A stretch of 64,000 bases of DNA, from contig JAAVFD010000019.1 of NCBI GenBank assembly GCA_014800945.1, positions 57,238 through 121,237 on the forward strand, given 5' to 3'. The first letter of the stretch is position 1; every line of letters begins with the position of its first letter. Of this stretch, positions 8,748 to 17,046 are shown piece after piece. The position numbers and the translations under genes are program-made. The stretch comes from Barnesiella sp. (GTDB taxonomy: Bacteria; Bacteroidota; Bacteroidia; Bacteroidales; Muribaculaceae). The notes under the pieces were generated by a model that saw only the letters and a list, made by a program, of their open reading frames with translations, was not told the DNA's origin and did not search any database.

Positions 8748-9350
8748 ATGAAAAAACTACTTCTACTTTTCGTTCTCGCGCTCGGATGCTCAGTAAGCCT
8801 AAGCGCACAGTCATTTGACCTCAAAGGTATGCTTGGCAGCCTATTGTCAAGTGACAAAATTACAGTAAAAAGCTTGACCGGAACATGGAAATATTCCGCT
8901 CCCGCCGTCACTTTCAAGAGTAGCAATCTACTCAAAAAAGCAGGTGGTGCCGCTGCTTCGTCTGCTATTGAATCCAAGCTTTCACCTTACTATAGCAAAG
9001 CCGGACTCAACAAAGTTGAACTCACCATCGAGGAGGACAGCACTTTTACCATGAAGCTTAGCAAAGCAACTCTTAAAGGCACTATATCTGCTGTATCAGA
9101 TTCTGATTCAGACGCCAACTTCGTATTCAACTTCACTGTTGGAGGCAAATTGCCTATCGGTAAAATGAATACTTATATAACAAAAGTAGGTTCAAACAAT
9201 CTCACTATAACCTTTGATGTGTCCAAGCTGGTATCTATCGTTGAAAAAGCCGGCTCAATTACCGGCAGCAGCACAATAAGCGGAATAACCAATGTGCTTC
9301 AGGGATACGACGGCGTGTGTGCCGGCTTCAAACTCACAAAAAGCAAATGA
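8748..9350 (+). CDS. DUF4923 family exported protein
   Basis: A 200-residue secreted or periplasmic protein with a signal peptide (MKKLLLLFVLALGCSVSLSAQ). The mature part holds a repeated lipocalin-like strand pattern: SLTGTWKYSAPAVTFKSSNLL, then VELTIEEDSTFTMKL, then GSNNLTITFDVSKLV and an LQGYDGVCAGFKL ending. This fits the DUF4923 family of Bacteroidetes, whose function is unknown. The ATG at 8748 is fixed by the signal peptide, although an in-frame TTG lies three codons upstream. It is followed after 9 bp by a glycosyltransferase gene and probably shares its transcript. Confidence 0.75.
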   Translation: MKKLLLLFVLALGCSVSLSAQSFDLKGMLGSLLSSDKITVKSLTGTWKYSAPAVTFKSSNLLKKAGGAAASSAIESKLSPYYSKAGLNKVELTIEEDSTFTMKLSKATLKGTISAVSDSDSDANFVFNFTVGGKLPIGKMNTYITKVGSNNLTITFDVSKLVSIVEKAGSITGSSTISGITNVLQGYDGVCAGFKLTKSK

Positions 9351-9359
9351 TAACCCGGT

Positions 9360-10157
9360 ATGCTGACAGCTTCAGTAGTAACTTATCACACTCCTGATCG
9401 GGAGTTGAAAGATTGCCTGCATGCATTGCAGCAAAGCTGTACAGACCAAATAATTATTATTGACAATGCCTCGGAGGAAAGAATCCGGGGTATTGCTTCT
9501 TTATTCAGCAAGGTCAAATATATACCTTCCGGCAATATCGGCTATGGCTCTGCCCACAATAAGGGTATGAGGCATGCAATTGAAAGCGGAGCCGATTTTC
9601 ATCTTGTTCTCAACACCGACACCTGCTTCACGCCGGAGGATATATCCGAACTCCTCGACCGGATTAAAGAAGCTAACGACATAGGGATTGTGCATCCGAG
9701 AATAACCGACCGTAGCGGTAACGACCTGTTAACAAGCCGGATGCTCCCCACTCCTGCTGACCTGTTCATCCGCAGATTTCTGCCAAAAAGAATGTTCCGG
9801 CACCGCAGAGACCGCTATCTGCTTAAGAATCTTGACAGGAACAACAGCCACAACATACCCTACCATCAGGGGAGTTTTCTGCTTTTCAGAGTGTCAGCGC
9901 TAAAGGATTGCGGACTCTTTGACGAGCGTTTTTTTATGTATCCTGAAGATATTGACCTGTGCCGCAGAATCCATAGAAAATACCGTACTCTATATGTGCC
10001 CGCCCCTACGGTTGTTCACCATCACCGTGCAGCCTCATATAAATCTTTGCGGATGCTGAGAATACATATCGCTAATATGATACGCTACTTCAACAAATGG
10101 GGCTGGTGGAACGATTCCGAAAGAAAAGCTATGAACGCCCCATTCCTAAAGCATTGA
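9360..10157 (+). CDS. Glycosyltransferase family 2 protein
   Basis: A 265-residue cytoplasmic GT-A fold transferase that uses a nucleotide-sugar donor. Visible motifs are ASVVTYHTP (donor-binding first strand), IIIIDNAS, GNIGYGSAHNKGM, the DXD-like NTDTCF, and YPEDIDLCRR with the catalytic acidic pair near the acceptor site. The PEDxDLCRR form is typical of rhamnosyltransferase-type GT2 enzymes acting on O-antigen or exopolysaccharide, but the sugar cannot be assigned. No transmembrane segment is present. The gene follows the DUF4923 gene by 9 bp and ends 27 bp before the convergent DUF3137 gene. Confidence 0.85.
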   Translation: MLTASVVTYHTPDRELKDCLHALQQSCTDQIIIIDNASEERIRGIASLFSKVKYIPSGNIGYGSAHNKGMRHAIESGADFHLVLNTDTCFTPEDISELLDRIKEANDIGIVHPRITDRSGNDLLTSRMLPTPADLFIRRFLPKRMFRHRRDRYLLKNLDRNNSHNIPYHQGSFLLFRVSALKDCGLFDERFFMYPEDIDLCRRIHRKYRTLYVPAPTVVHHHRAASYKSLRMLRIHIANMIRYFNKWGWWNDSERKAMNAPFLKH

Positions 10158-10184
10158 GGCATATAGCTAAGCAGGTTTCGATAA

Positions 10185-11921
10185 TCAGACCCCTGAATAT
10201 ATATTATGACGGTAGAGTGTATGACCGGTTTGAAGCAAACGGTTGTGGATACGTTTGATACGTTGAGTCTGAGTAGATTCCTCCTCGGGTTCATGTTCTT
10301 CCTTTATGCTAAAAGACCCGACACCGGTTACCGGTAAATATTCCTGCCAGTGAACGGGCACATTGTGAAATCTACCATCTCCACCAAATTTCTCTACATA
10401 GGTTAAGCGAGGTTCCGCGCGATAACCATAGGCCCGAACTTTAATTGTCGCGTCAGAGCTGTCTGTCGATTGTGAACTGATTTTTTCTGTCTTCAATATG
10501 CAGTCTGTCACACAGTCCGGATGCCTAAACCGGTCAATTCCCCAAAAGTTTGCCAGTGCCTCATGCTCCCAGTAGGCGCTTTCAATTTTCATATCACGCC
10601 CGTAGATATTTTCCTCCGAGCGTATTTGCTGATACATTGGCACGGACAGCAATGGGGCGAATGCAAAATATATAGCTCTGAAATGATCGGAATTAATCCT
10701 TACAAAATCTTCAGACGCTTTATCAAAACTATAGTTCCGAAACTGCCGGGGATTCATATCCATGTTTTCATCCTGCATGTGATCAGCTATTATAATGTTG
10801 ATCATCCGTGATTTTTCAAAATCAAAATCGTCACCGTACCCCACTTCATTATCATTCAAGATACTAATAATGCTGTTTTGGGCTAATGGTGTGAAGAGAA
10901 GCGCGAACTGTTGGTTATTATTACGGTTGGAGGTATCGAAGGCTATTTCAAAGTCTTCGTTGGACATCATGGCGTAATCATAATCTTTAAGATTACGTGA
11001 CTTGCGTCTCAGAGCTGCTCTCTTAATCCATTTTCCTATTTTTGAGGTTGACATCCGACTGTTTTGTTCGCGGTAAAAGGTCAGATCCGGAGCTGCGGTG
11101 TTGCCGTATATCAGTCGTGTTTTCCTATGATACTCCGGATATGGGCGAGATATTTCCGCAGTAAGAACCTGTGAACGATGCACCACCCGGTACCTACCGT
11201 TTGAATCACGGACAGACTCGGTCCAATGAATAGTCAATGACCCTGTATATACCTTTTCTCCCCATATCATTTTTTTTGTTCTGCATATCACAAATGGATT
11301 GCCATTTATCGTTCCTGAGTGAGAGAATAGCACCGAGCGATCCTCATTAAAAGATTCATTCCACCCATAAATAGCCTTCAGCTCCTCAAGTCGTTGAGTG
11401 GTAAAAAAAGGGTCAAACTCAAGGTGAGGAATGGTTTGTTTCATCATCCTTGTGAAAATATCCCAGTCATAGAGCCTGTTTAATGGCTCCATCTGCTGAT
11501 ATGCATTATCAATAAGAGATTTACGGCGAATATCCATCTCATTGGATTCACCTTTAAGCTTTTTCAGTCTGGGATGAATTACTCCTAAAAGGAGACAGAT
11601 TAGCAGCACGCATATTACTGCAATTCCAATGCCAATTCCAGTGCCTTCGCCACCCTCTCTAAAGCAACTTATCGACAAAACAACACCGGATGTAAAAAAC
11701 AACCAGAGGGCAACGCATAGGATCCTCCAGCGGGTTATGCGCTTTTTCAGCTTATATATAATCGCCTCTGCATCCTCTATATCAGAACACGTCTGCCTGT
11801 TTTCCTCCACATCAACAGCTGATTCTGTGGCGAGCTGAGAAAATGTGGATTTGCAAATGTCTTGGAATTTGTCCTTGAATACATTAACATACTCCTCAAG
11901 AGGATCATAAATGTATTGCAT
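10185..11921 (-). CDS. DUF3137-like membrane protein, LemA partner
   Basis: A 578-residue protein with two transmembrane segments at about residues 65-120 (WRILCVALWLFFTSGVVL and a Gly/Ile/Val-rich segment), then a large soluble part. The layout matches DUF3137 proteins, which occur beside LemA in many bacteria and have no established function. The start is the ATG at 11921, 4 nt after the lemA-like stop; a longer form from a TTG at 12014 would overlap lemA by 89 bp and is rejected. The soluble part includes repeated aromatic-rich strands (LEFDPFFTTQRLEELKAIYGW). The pair probably forms one membrane complex, which is inference from gene order. Confidence 0.7.
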   Translation of the reverse strand: MQYIYDPLEEYVNVFKDKFQDICKSTFSQLATESAVDVEENRQTCSDIEDAEAIIYKLKKRITRWRILCVALWLFFTSGVVLSISCFREGGEGTGIGIGIAVICVLLICLLLGVIHPRLKKLKGESNEMDIRRKSLIDNAYQQMEPLNRLYDWDIFTRMMKQTIPHLEFDPFFTTQRLEELKAIYGWNESFNEDRSVLFSHSGTINGNPFVICRTKKMIWGEKVYTGSLTIHWTESVRDSNGRYRVVHRSQVLTAEISRPYPEYHRKTRLIYGNTAAPDLTFYREQNSRMSTSKIGKWIKRAALRRKSRNLKDYDYAMMSNEDFEIAFDTSNRNNNQQFALLFTPLAQNSIISILNDNEVGYGDDFDFEKSRMINIIIADHMQDENMDMNPRQFRNYSFDKASEDFVRINSDHFRAIYFAFAPLLSVPMYQQIRSEENIYGRDMKIESAYWEHEALANFWGIDRFRHPDCVTDCILKTEKISSQSTDSSDATIKVRAYGYRAEPRLTYVEKFGGDGRFHNVPVHWQEYLPVTGVGSFSIKEEHEPEEESTQTQRIKRIHNRLLQTGHTLYRHNIYSGV

Positions 11922-11925
11922 CACA

Positions 11926-12672
11926 TCAGAAGAACTTAGCGCGAGCCATCTCGCGAGTATCGTCGGATATTGTGAACGGTATTCGGGTTGTATATTTCTC
12001 TCGTGCAGCAACAATCATTTTCGTAGGCCAAGAGAATATATCGGTGTTCCATTGCGTTACACGGCTATTATAGACCGTACGTGCCGCAGTGATTTCACGC
12101 TGTAGATAATTATTCTGCTGCATTGCATCGGCTATTGCATTGTGAGCTTTTAGTTCCGGATAAGCCTCAACCTGTGGAAAGAGTCTCCCAAAAGCAGTGT
12201 TGACCTGCTCCACCACTTGGTTGCGGTTGGTGTCATCAACTCTGCCACCGCTTCTTAGCGCCGCCACTGCCGTCATTACATTAGAATCCAGTTCGACTGC
12301 CCTATTTACCAGACCAACAACATTTTGAAGAATCTGTACCCTCTGCTCCAAATAATTATCTATATTAGATGCTTCAGCTTGTATTTTCTGTTCTAACTGC
12401 TGAAAATAGTTCTTAGCTTTTATCTTCATGAAAATAAAAATTATTCCCGGAAGAATTCCCAAAATACAACCTAAGGCAATTATTAAACCGGAATCTTGAA
12501 CACCGCTTACAAGGGCAAAAATCAGAACAAGAATTGGAATTGTTACCCAAAGGGCTATTTCAAATAATATAGAGCCGAAGCCTACTGTTACCGGCAACTG
12601 GCGATTTATCACTCTAACATCCTGACCCTGACCATTTACCGGGCCGGTTATTTCATCTAATTGATTAGCCAT
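11926..12672 (-). CDS. LemA family protein
   Basis: A 248-residue membrane protein. The LemA helical-hairpin core is seen from about residue 85 to the end: LEQRVQILQNVVGLVNRAVE, then NTAFGRLFPQVEAYPELKAH, then REITAARTVYNSRVTQWNTDIFSWP, all standard LemA landmarks. Unlike most LemA proteins, which have one N-terminal anchor, this one has two hydrophobic segments at about residues 35-80, preceded by a polar 30-residue leader. It is upstream of and 4 nt from the DUF3137 gene, so the two are co-translated. The family's function is unsettled; links to membrane stress have been proposed. Confidence 0.85.
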   Translation of the reverse strand: MANQLDEITGPVNGQGQDVRVINRQLPVTVGFGSILFEIALWVTIPILVLIFALVSGVQDSGLIIALGCILGILPGIIFIFMKIKAKNYFQQLEQKIQAEASNIDNYLEQRVQILQNVVGLVNRAVELDSNVMTAVAALRSGGRVDDTNRNQVVEQVNTAFGRLFPQVEAYPELKAHNAIADAMQQNNYLQREITAARTVYNSRVTQWNTDIFSWPTKMIVAAREKYTTRIPFTISDDTREMARAKFF

Positions 12673-12793
12673 AATCAGTTGTTGATTAAAATTTAGAGAT
12701 AATCACTAATAATATTAAGTGAAAACAAAAAATTGGTTTATTAAAGGGTGTAAACCTACCGTTAAAAAATAAAATCACGGAAGATATGCTACG

Positions 12794-12801
12794 CAAAATT
12801 A
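12794..12801 (-). promoter_or_regulatory. Candidate -7 box for the LemA operon
   Basis: On the minus strand this is TAATTTTG, a perfect -7 box about 120 nt upstream of the LemA start. No clear -33 box is seen at the expected distance, so support is partial. Confidence 0.3.
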
Positions 12802-12863
12802 CAAAAATTTCTATTAAGGGCAATCAGCTATGGAAGTCGTTTGCCTTTTAATATTGACTAATA

Positions 12864-13727
12864 CTATCTGCCAAAGCTGACTAACCAGTTGGTAAGTTCG
12901 GTGAGGGCTTGATTGAGGTAAGTGAAGTCGGGATTACAGAGCCAGCCGTGCCCACCGGTGGGATATACGTGAAACGACACCTGAACATTGTTGGCTACCA
13001 GTGCCCTGAAATAGTCTGTGGAGTTTCTAAGCGGTACTGCAGGGTCATTCTGACTCACGGCTATAAAGGTTGGTGGAGTTTCTGATGATACATACAGTTC
13101 GTTGCTAAAGTATTCTATCAGATTTTCAGATGGTTTATCGCCTAAAAGCAAGTTACGAGACCCACTGTGGGTAAACTCCTCACTCATTGTTATTACAGGA
13201 TAAAAGAGCACTTGAAACGCCGGGGCGATTTTGCCTGGATGACTAATAACTGTAGCGGCAAGATGTCCTCCCGCAGATGCTCCACCAATCCCTATCTTTT
13301 CCGGGTCAATCTTAAGCTCGGATGCTTTATCGTTGAGAATCTCGAGCGCTCTTAGTGCGTCTTCTCTCGGCACTTCATGATGCCTGTTTGGCATTCGGTA
13401 CTTCAGCACGGCGAGTGTAACTCCAATTTCGTTGAGGGGTTGTGCGAGTGCACTTCCTTCGTAAAGAGATGATAGCCCGAAGTATCCTCCACCGGGGCAT
13501 AAGAGCAGTGCTGTGCCCGATGGCCGGTCTGCAGGATAGACTGTGATTTCCGGTTCGGATACGAATGTAATCCATCCGGTGCTGTCGCTCTGCTCCAGGC
13601 CCTTTGCTATTCCGTTGGATGTCGGTGCACCGTTTTGCCAAAGTTTATATGTAATCGGCTCGGCTGCCGAGATAGGATTAATCACCTGTGCCATAATCAT
13701 TAATGCAAACGCTATAAGATTTTTCAT
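12864..13727 (-). CDS. Exported alpha/beta hydrolase, acetyl-esterase type
   Basis: A 287-residue secreted esterase with a signal peptide ending near ISAAEP. The oxyanion-hole motif is LLLCPGGGYFG (about residues 75-84). The nucleophile elbow is GIGGASAGGH with Ser151, the acid lies in SQNDPAVP and the catalytic histidine in YPTGGHGW. This arrangement is that of the BD-FAE / acetylxylan-esterase-like group that removes acyl groups from glycans. No glycan-degrading gene adjoins it; it is monocistronic, with a promoter about 110 nt upstream that is divergent from the cytochrome bd promoter. Confidence 0.85.
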   Translation of the reverse strand: MKNLIAFALMIMAQVINPISAAEPITYKLWQNGAPTSNGIAKGLEQSDSTGWITFVSEPEITVYPADRPSGTALLLCPGGGYFGLSSLYEGSALAQPLNEIGVTLAVLKYRMPNRHHEVPREDALRALEILNDKASELKIDPEKIGIGGASAGGHLAATVISHPGKIAPAFQVLFYPVITMSEEFTHSGSRNLLLGDKPSENLIEYFSNELYVSSETPPTFIAVSQNDPAVPLRNSTDYFRALVANNVQVSFHVYPTGGHGWLCNPDFTYLNQALTELTNWLVSFGR

Positions 13728-13834
13728 AACAGACTATAAGCTGACAATCGCATAGTTAATATCTTATTAAGTATTTGCAGATTGGTTCGATTATATTCTA
13801 AACCTTGCAAACTATCAACAAGATTGAGGATTTA

Positions 13835-13865
13835 CAAAGTTAGCAATAATATCCTAATAGTCAAA
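13835..13865 (-). promoter_or_regulatory. Promoter of the esterase gene
   Basis: Minus-strand TTTG (13865-13862), 19 nt spacer, then TAACTTTG (13842-13835): both consensus boxes with correct spacing. The 5' leader would be about 100 nt. Confidence 0.65.
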
Positions 13866-13882
13866 CCGGTTATCGCAGCTTA

Positions 13883-13914
13883 TTTCTATATTAGCTAATA
13901 TTTTATTAGATTTG
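13883..13914 (+). promoter_or_regulatory. cydA: Promoter of the DUF4492-cydAB operon
   Basis: TTTC (13883-13886), 20 nt spacer, then a perfect -7 box TAGATTTG (13907-13914). It lies 27 nt before the DUF4492 ATG, so the leader is about 22-25 nt. Confidence 0.65.
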
Positions 13915-13941
13915 CAGAGCAAACCTAAACGTGTCTTTGTG

Positions 13942-14196
13942 ATGAGCTCCGATGAATTGAAATGTGACCGCCCGATTCTTCCCGTGCGGATTTTCCGGTT
14001 TTATGTTGAAGGATTCCGTAGCATGACTGTGGGACGGTATCTGTGGGCTTTGATATTGGTGAAGCTCTTCATTCTTTTCTTTGTGTTCAAGCTATTGTTT
14101 TTTCCGGATATTCTAAAGCGTGACTATGACAATGACGCGGATAGAGCAGCGGCAGTGAGGCGCGCTCTTGTTGAACGAAGCGAAACAACAAAGTAA
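13942..14196 (+). CDS. DUF4492 protein, partner of cytochrome bd oxidase
   Basis: An 84-residue membrane protein. The core is RIFRFYVEGFRSMTVGRYLWALILVKLF followed by a second hydrophobic stretch FFVFKLLFFPDIL, the hallmark of DUF4492. In Bacteroidetes this family is found directly before cydA, and I infer an accessory role in the bd oxidase, like the small CydX/CydY subunits of other bacteria, though this protein is larger. The start is the ATG at 13942: a TTG at 13912 would lie inside the promoter box. The gap to cydA is 37 bp. Confidence 0.85.
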   Translation: MSSDELKCDRPILPVRIFRFYVEGFRSMTVGRYLWALILVKLFILFFVFKLLFFPDILKRDYDNDADRAAAVRRALVERSETTK

Positions 14197-14233
14197 TCAT
14201 AAATTTTTTCCATAACCAATAATACATTTAATA

Positions 14234-15802
14234 ATGAACGATTTAATCAGCGTTGTTGACTGGTCGAGATGGCAGTTTGCCCTCACGGCTATGTACCACT
14301 GGCTGTTTGTGCCCCTCACCTTGGGCATTTCAGTGATAGTGGGAATCATGGAGACAATCTACTACCGCAAGCGAACAGCTCGCTGGCTGGCGATAACCAA
14401 ATTCTGGATGATGCTTTTCGGCATCAACTTTGCGCTCGGTGTTGCCACAGGTATTATTCTTGAGTTTGAGTTCGGCACCAACTGGTCCAATTACAGCTGG
14501 TTTGTGGGTGACATTTTCGGTGCGCCGCTCGCCATTGAGGGTCTGCTGGCTTTCTTTATGGAATCTACTTTTATTGCGGTGATGTTCTTCGGCTGGAAAA
14601 AAGTGAGCCCGGGTTTTCATCTTGCCTCAACATGGCTCACAGCTATAGGTGCATCTCTGTCAGCACTCTGGATTCTTATCGCAAATGCCTGGATGCAGTA
14701 TCCGGTGGGCATGGTGTTTGACCCGGCTCAGATGCGCAATGTTATGGATAATTTCTGGGAAGTGGTTCTCTCTCCGGTTGCCATCCACAAATTTTTCCAC
14801 GCGGTACTTAGCGGTTGGGTTCTTGCCGGTGTATTCGTTATCGGTGTCAGCTGCTGGTTTATTCTTCGCAAGCGCTCGGTTGAAATGGCAATCAGTTCCA
14901 TAAAGGTAGGTGGCTGGGTAGCCCTTGCCGGTATTCTCGGCACTCTTTGGACCGGTGACGGCTCGGCTGTTGATGTAGCCAGAGTTCAGCCTATGAAACT
15001 CGCCGCTATGGAGGGTCTTTACCATGGCGGCAGAGACCAGAGCATAGTTGCTTTCGGTATTCTCAATCCGGCCAAGACCCCTCAGAATGATGAGGATGAA
15101 TTTTTGTTTGCTGTGAAGATACCTTATGGCTTGTCTTTCCTCGCCACTCACGATCCGCACGCATTTGTGCCCGGCATAAGTGATCTTGTAAACGGTATTT
15201 CCATCAACGAGAATGGCGACACAGTAAAAGTTGACTCATACGCAGACCGCATTGAAACCGGTAAACGCTCACATGAGGCACTCCGCGCTTACGATATCGC
15301 TGCCGCCCATCAGAATTCTGCGGCTATGGATAGTGCCAAGACAGTGCTAATGGATAATTACAAATACTTCGGCTACGGCTATCTTGATAATGCCTACGAG
15401 GCAGTTCCACCGGTAGCAGTAACTTTCTACAGCTTCCACATCATGGTGATTTTCGGCGGCTATCTTTTTGCTTTCATTGTGTTAATTCTCTTCCTTGTGT
15501 ATAAGCGCCCTACAATTTTGCGCAAAAACTGGATACTGTGGCTCGGAATCATCTCCATACCGCTGGTGTGGGTGTGCAGCGAGGCCGGTTGGGTTACTGC
15601 CGAAGTTGGACGTCAACCCTGGATAATTGAAGGTATAATGCCCACGCGCGCAGCAATCAGCGACATTTCAGCGGGCACGGTTCAGACTACGTTCTGGTTG
15701 TTTGCTTTGGTATTCACCGGATTGCTTGCCGCTGAAGTGTGCATAATGCTTCGCGCAATCGACAAGGGGTCAAAAACAGATTACGAAAACGCTAAAGACT
15801 GA
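14234..15802 (+). CDS. cydA: Cytochrome bd ubiquinol oxidase subunit I
   Basis: A 522-residue, multi-pass inner-membrane subunit that oxidises quinol and carries haems b558, b595 and d for oxygen reduction. Clear landmarks: VDWSRWQFALTAMYHWLFVPLTLG at the N terminus with the haem-ligand histidine, FWMMLFGINFALGVATGIILEFEFGTNWSNYSWFVGDIFGAPLAIEGLLAFFMEST, and the C-terminal GWVTAEVGRQPWIIEGIMPT. Length is close to that of E. coli CydA, with a soluble Q-loop region at about residues 255-380. It is followed after 5 bp by cydB. In an anaerobe this enzyme serves oxygen scavenging and nanaerobic respiration. Confidence 0.97.
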   Translation: MNDLISVVDWSRWQFALTAMYHWLFVPLTLGISVIVGIMETIYYRKRTARWLAITKFWMMLFGINFALGVATGIILEFEFGTNWSNYSWFVGDIFGAPLAIEGLLAFFMESTFIAVMFFGWKKVSPGFHLASTWLTAIGASLSALWILIANAWMQYPVGMVFDPAQMRNVMDNFWEVVLSPVAIHKFFHAVLSGWVLAGVFVIGVSCWFILRKRSVEMAISSIKVGGWVALAGILGTLWTGDGSAVDVARVQPMKLAAMEGLYHGGRDQSIVAFGILNPAKTPQNDEDEFLFAVKIPYGLSFLATHDPHAFVPGISDLVNGISINENGDTVKVDSYADRIETGKRSHEALRAYDIAAAHQNSAAMDSAKTVLMDNYKYFGYGYLDNAYEAVPPVAVTFYSFHIMVIFGGYLFAFIVLILFLVYKRPTILRKNWILWLGIISIPLVWVCSEAGWVTAEVGRQPWIIEGIMPTRAAISDISAGTVQTTFWLFALVFTGLLAAEVCIMLRAIDKGSKTDYENAKD

Positions 15803-15807
15803 TTGAT

Positions 15808-16953
15808 ATGGCTAATATAGAATTTCTTCAAGCATACTGGTGGGTACTTATTTCAGTGCTTGGCGCCCTACTGGTATTCCTTTTGTTTGTTCAGGGCGGT
15901 CAGTCCATGTTGCTGCAACGCCTGAGCGCTGACGACCGGGTGATGATGATAAACTCACTCGGCAGAAAGTGGGAACTCACATTTACTACACTGGTAGTGT
16001 TTGGCGGCGCTTTTTTCGCCTCCTTCCCATTGTTCTATTCCACAAGTTTCGGTGGTGCCTACTGGCTATGGATGCTGATTCTGTTCAGTTTCATAGTTCA
16101 GGCTGTGAGCTATGAGTTCCGCCATAAACCCGGCAACCTGTATGGTGCTCGCACATACGATATTTTCTTGTTTATCAACGGATGTGTAGGGTGCATTCTT
16201 CTTGGAGTAGCGGTCAGCATGTTCTTTTTCGGTGGTGAGTTTACCGTTAATATGGGTAATATTCTCGATCCGGGAGCGCCTGTGATTTCACAATGGGCTC
16301 CGAGTCACGGATTTGAGGCTATTTTCAACTGGAAAAACCTTGTTCTTGGTGTAGCTGTGCTGTTTCTTGCGCGCACTCAGGCTTCCCTTTACTTTCTTGA
16401 CAATATCAATGGAGGAGAGGAAATTGCCAAACGAAACCGCCGTGGGGTGCTTGTAAACGGAGCTATTTTTGTTGTATTCTTCCTGCTCTTCCTGGCTCTT
16501 CTGCTAACAGCAGAAGGAGTTCAGACTGTTTCCGGCAAAAGTTCTTTTGAGTGGGTTGATTATAAATACCTTCACAACTTCCTGGAAATGTGGTGGGTGC
16601 TGATTATCTTCCTTATCGGTGTGGTAGCTGTGCTCTACGCTATTATACGCAGCGTATTCTCCACTACTTTCACCAAAGGCATCTGGTTCAGCGGTATCGG
16701 AACAGCCCTCGTGGTTGTGAGCCTCTTCTGGGTAGCCGGTTTCAACGGTACTGCTTATTACCCTTCACTGCTTGACACCGATAGTTCGCTAAGTATTGCC
16801 AATAGTTCTTCAAGCAAATTTACACTCCAGGTAATGAGTATTGTGAGCTTGATAATTCCATTTGTAGCAGCTTATATAATATATGTGTGGCGTGCAATGG
16901 ATCGTAAACCCATCACTCCCGCCGAGATGCACGAAACAGACCACAAATACTGA
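15808..16953 (+). CDS. cydB: Cytochrome bd ubiquinol oxidase subunit II
   Basis: A 381-residue inner-membrane protein with about eight or nine transmembrane helices, pairing with CydA. Family features: YWWVLISVLGALLVFLLFVQGGQSM at the N terminus, then FPLFYSTSFGGAYWLWMLILFSFIVQAVSYEFRHK, and GFNGTAYYPSLLDTDSSLSIANSSSS late in the protein, which matches the conserved periplasmic segment of CydB. The gap to cydA is 5 bp, so the pair is co-translated. A strong terminator follows. Confidence 0.96.
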   Translation: MANIEFLQAYWWVLISVLGALLVFLLFVQGGQSMLLQRLSADDRVMMINSLGRKWELTFTTLVVFGGAFFASFPLFYSTSFGGAYWLWMLILFSFIVQAVSYEFRHKPGNLYGARTYDIFLFINGCVGCILLGVAVSMFFFGGEFTVNMGNILDPGAPVISQWAPSHGFEAIFNWKNLVLGVAVLFLARTQASLYFLDNINGGEEIAKRNRRGVLVNGAIFVVFFLLFLALLLTAEGVQTVSGKSSFEWVDYKYLHNFLEMWWVLIIFLIGVVAVLYAIIRSVFSTTFTKGIWFSGIGTALVVVSLFWVAGFNGTAYYPSLLDTDSSLSIANSSSSKFTLQVMSIVSLIIPFVAAYIIYVWRAMDRKPITPAEMHETDHKY

Positions 16954-16992
16954 TAAAGTTCGGTAAACAAGTTTTCATTATCATATAAAAAG

Positions 16993-17035
16993 CAGCCGTG
17001 GCAATTATTATCACCACGGCTGTTGTTATTTATTT
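16993..17035. terminator. Bidirectional terminator between cydB and the OmpA-like gene
   Basis: A perfect 9-bp stem (CAGCCGTGG at 16993-17001, CCACGGCTG at 17014-17022) with a 12-nt loop, flanked by A-rich and T-rich runs on the two sides, between two convergent genes. Confidence 0.8.
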
Positions 17036-17046
17036 GTTTTATTATG

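Noticed and set aside
11922..12014. N-terminal extension of the DUF3137 gene
   Set aside because: It would start at TTG and overlap the LemA gene by 89 bp; an ATG 4 nt after the LemA stop is better.
14660..15160. A 166-codon minus-strand frame within cydA
   Set aside because: cydA is unmistakable on the other strand; the frame has no recognisable features.
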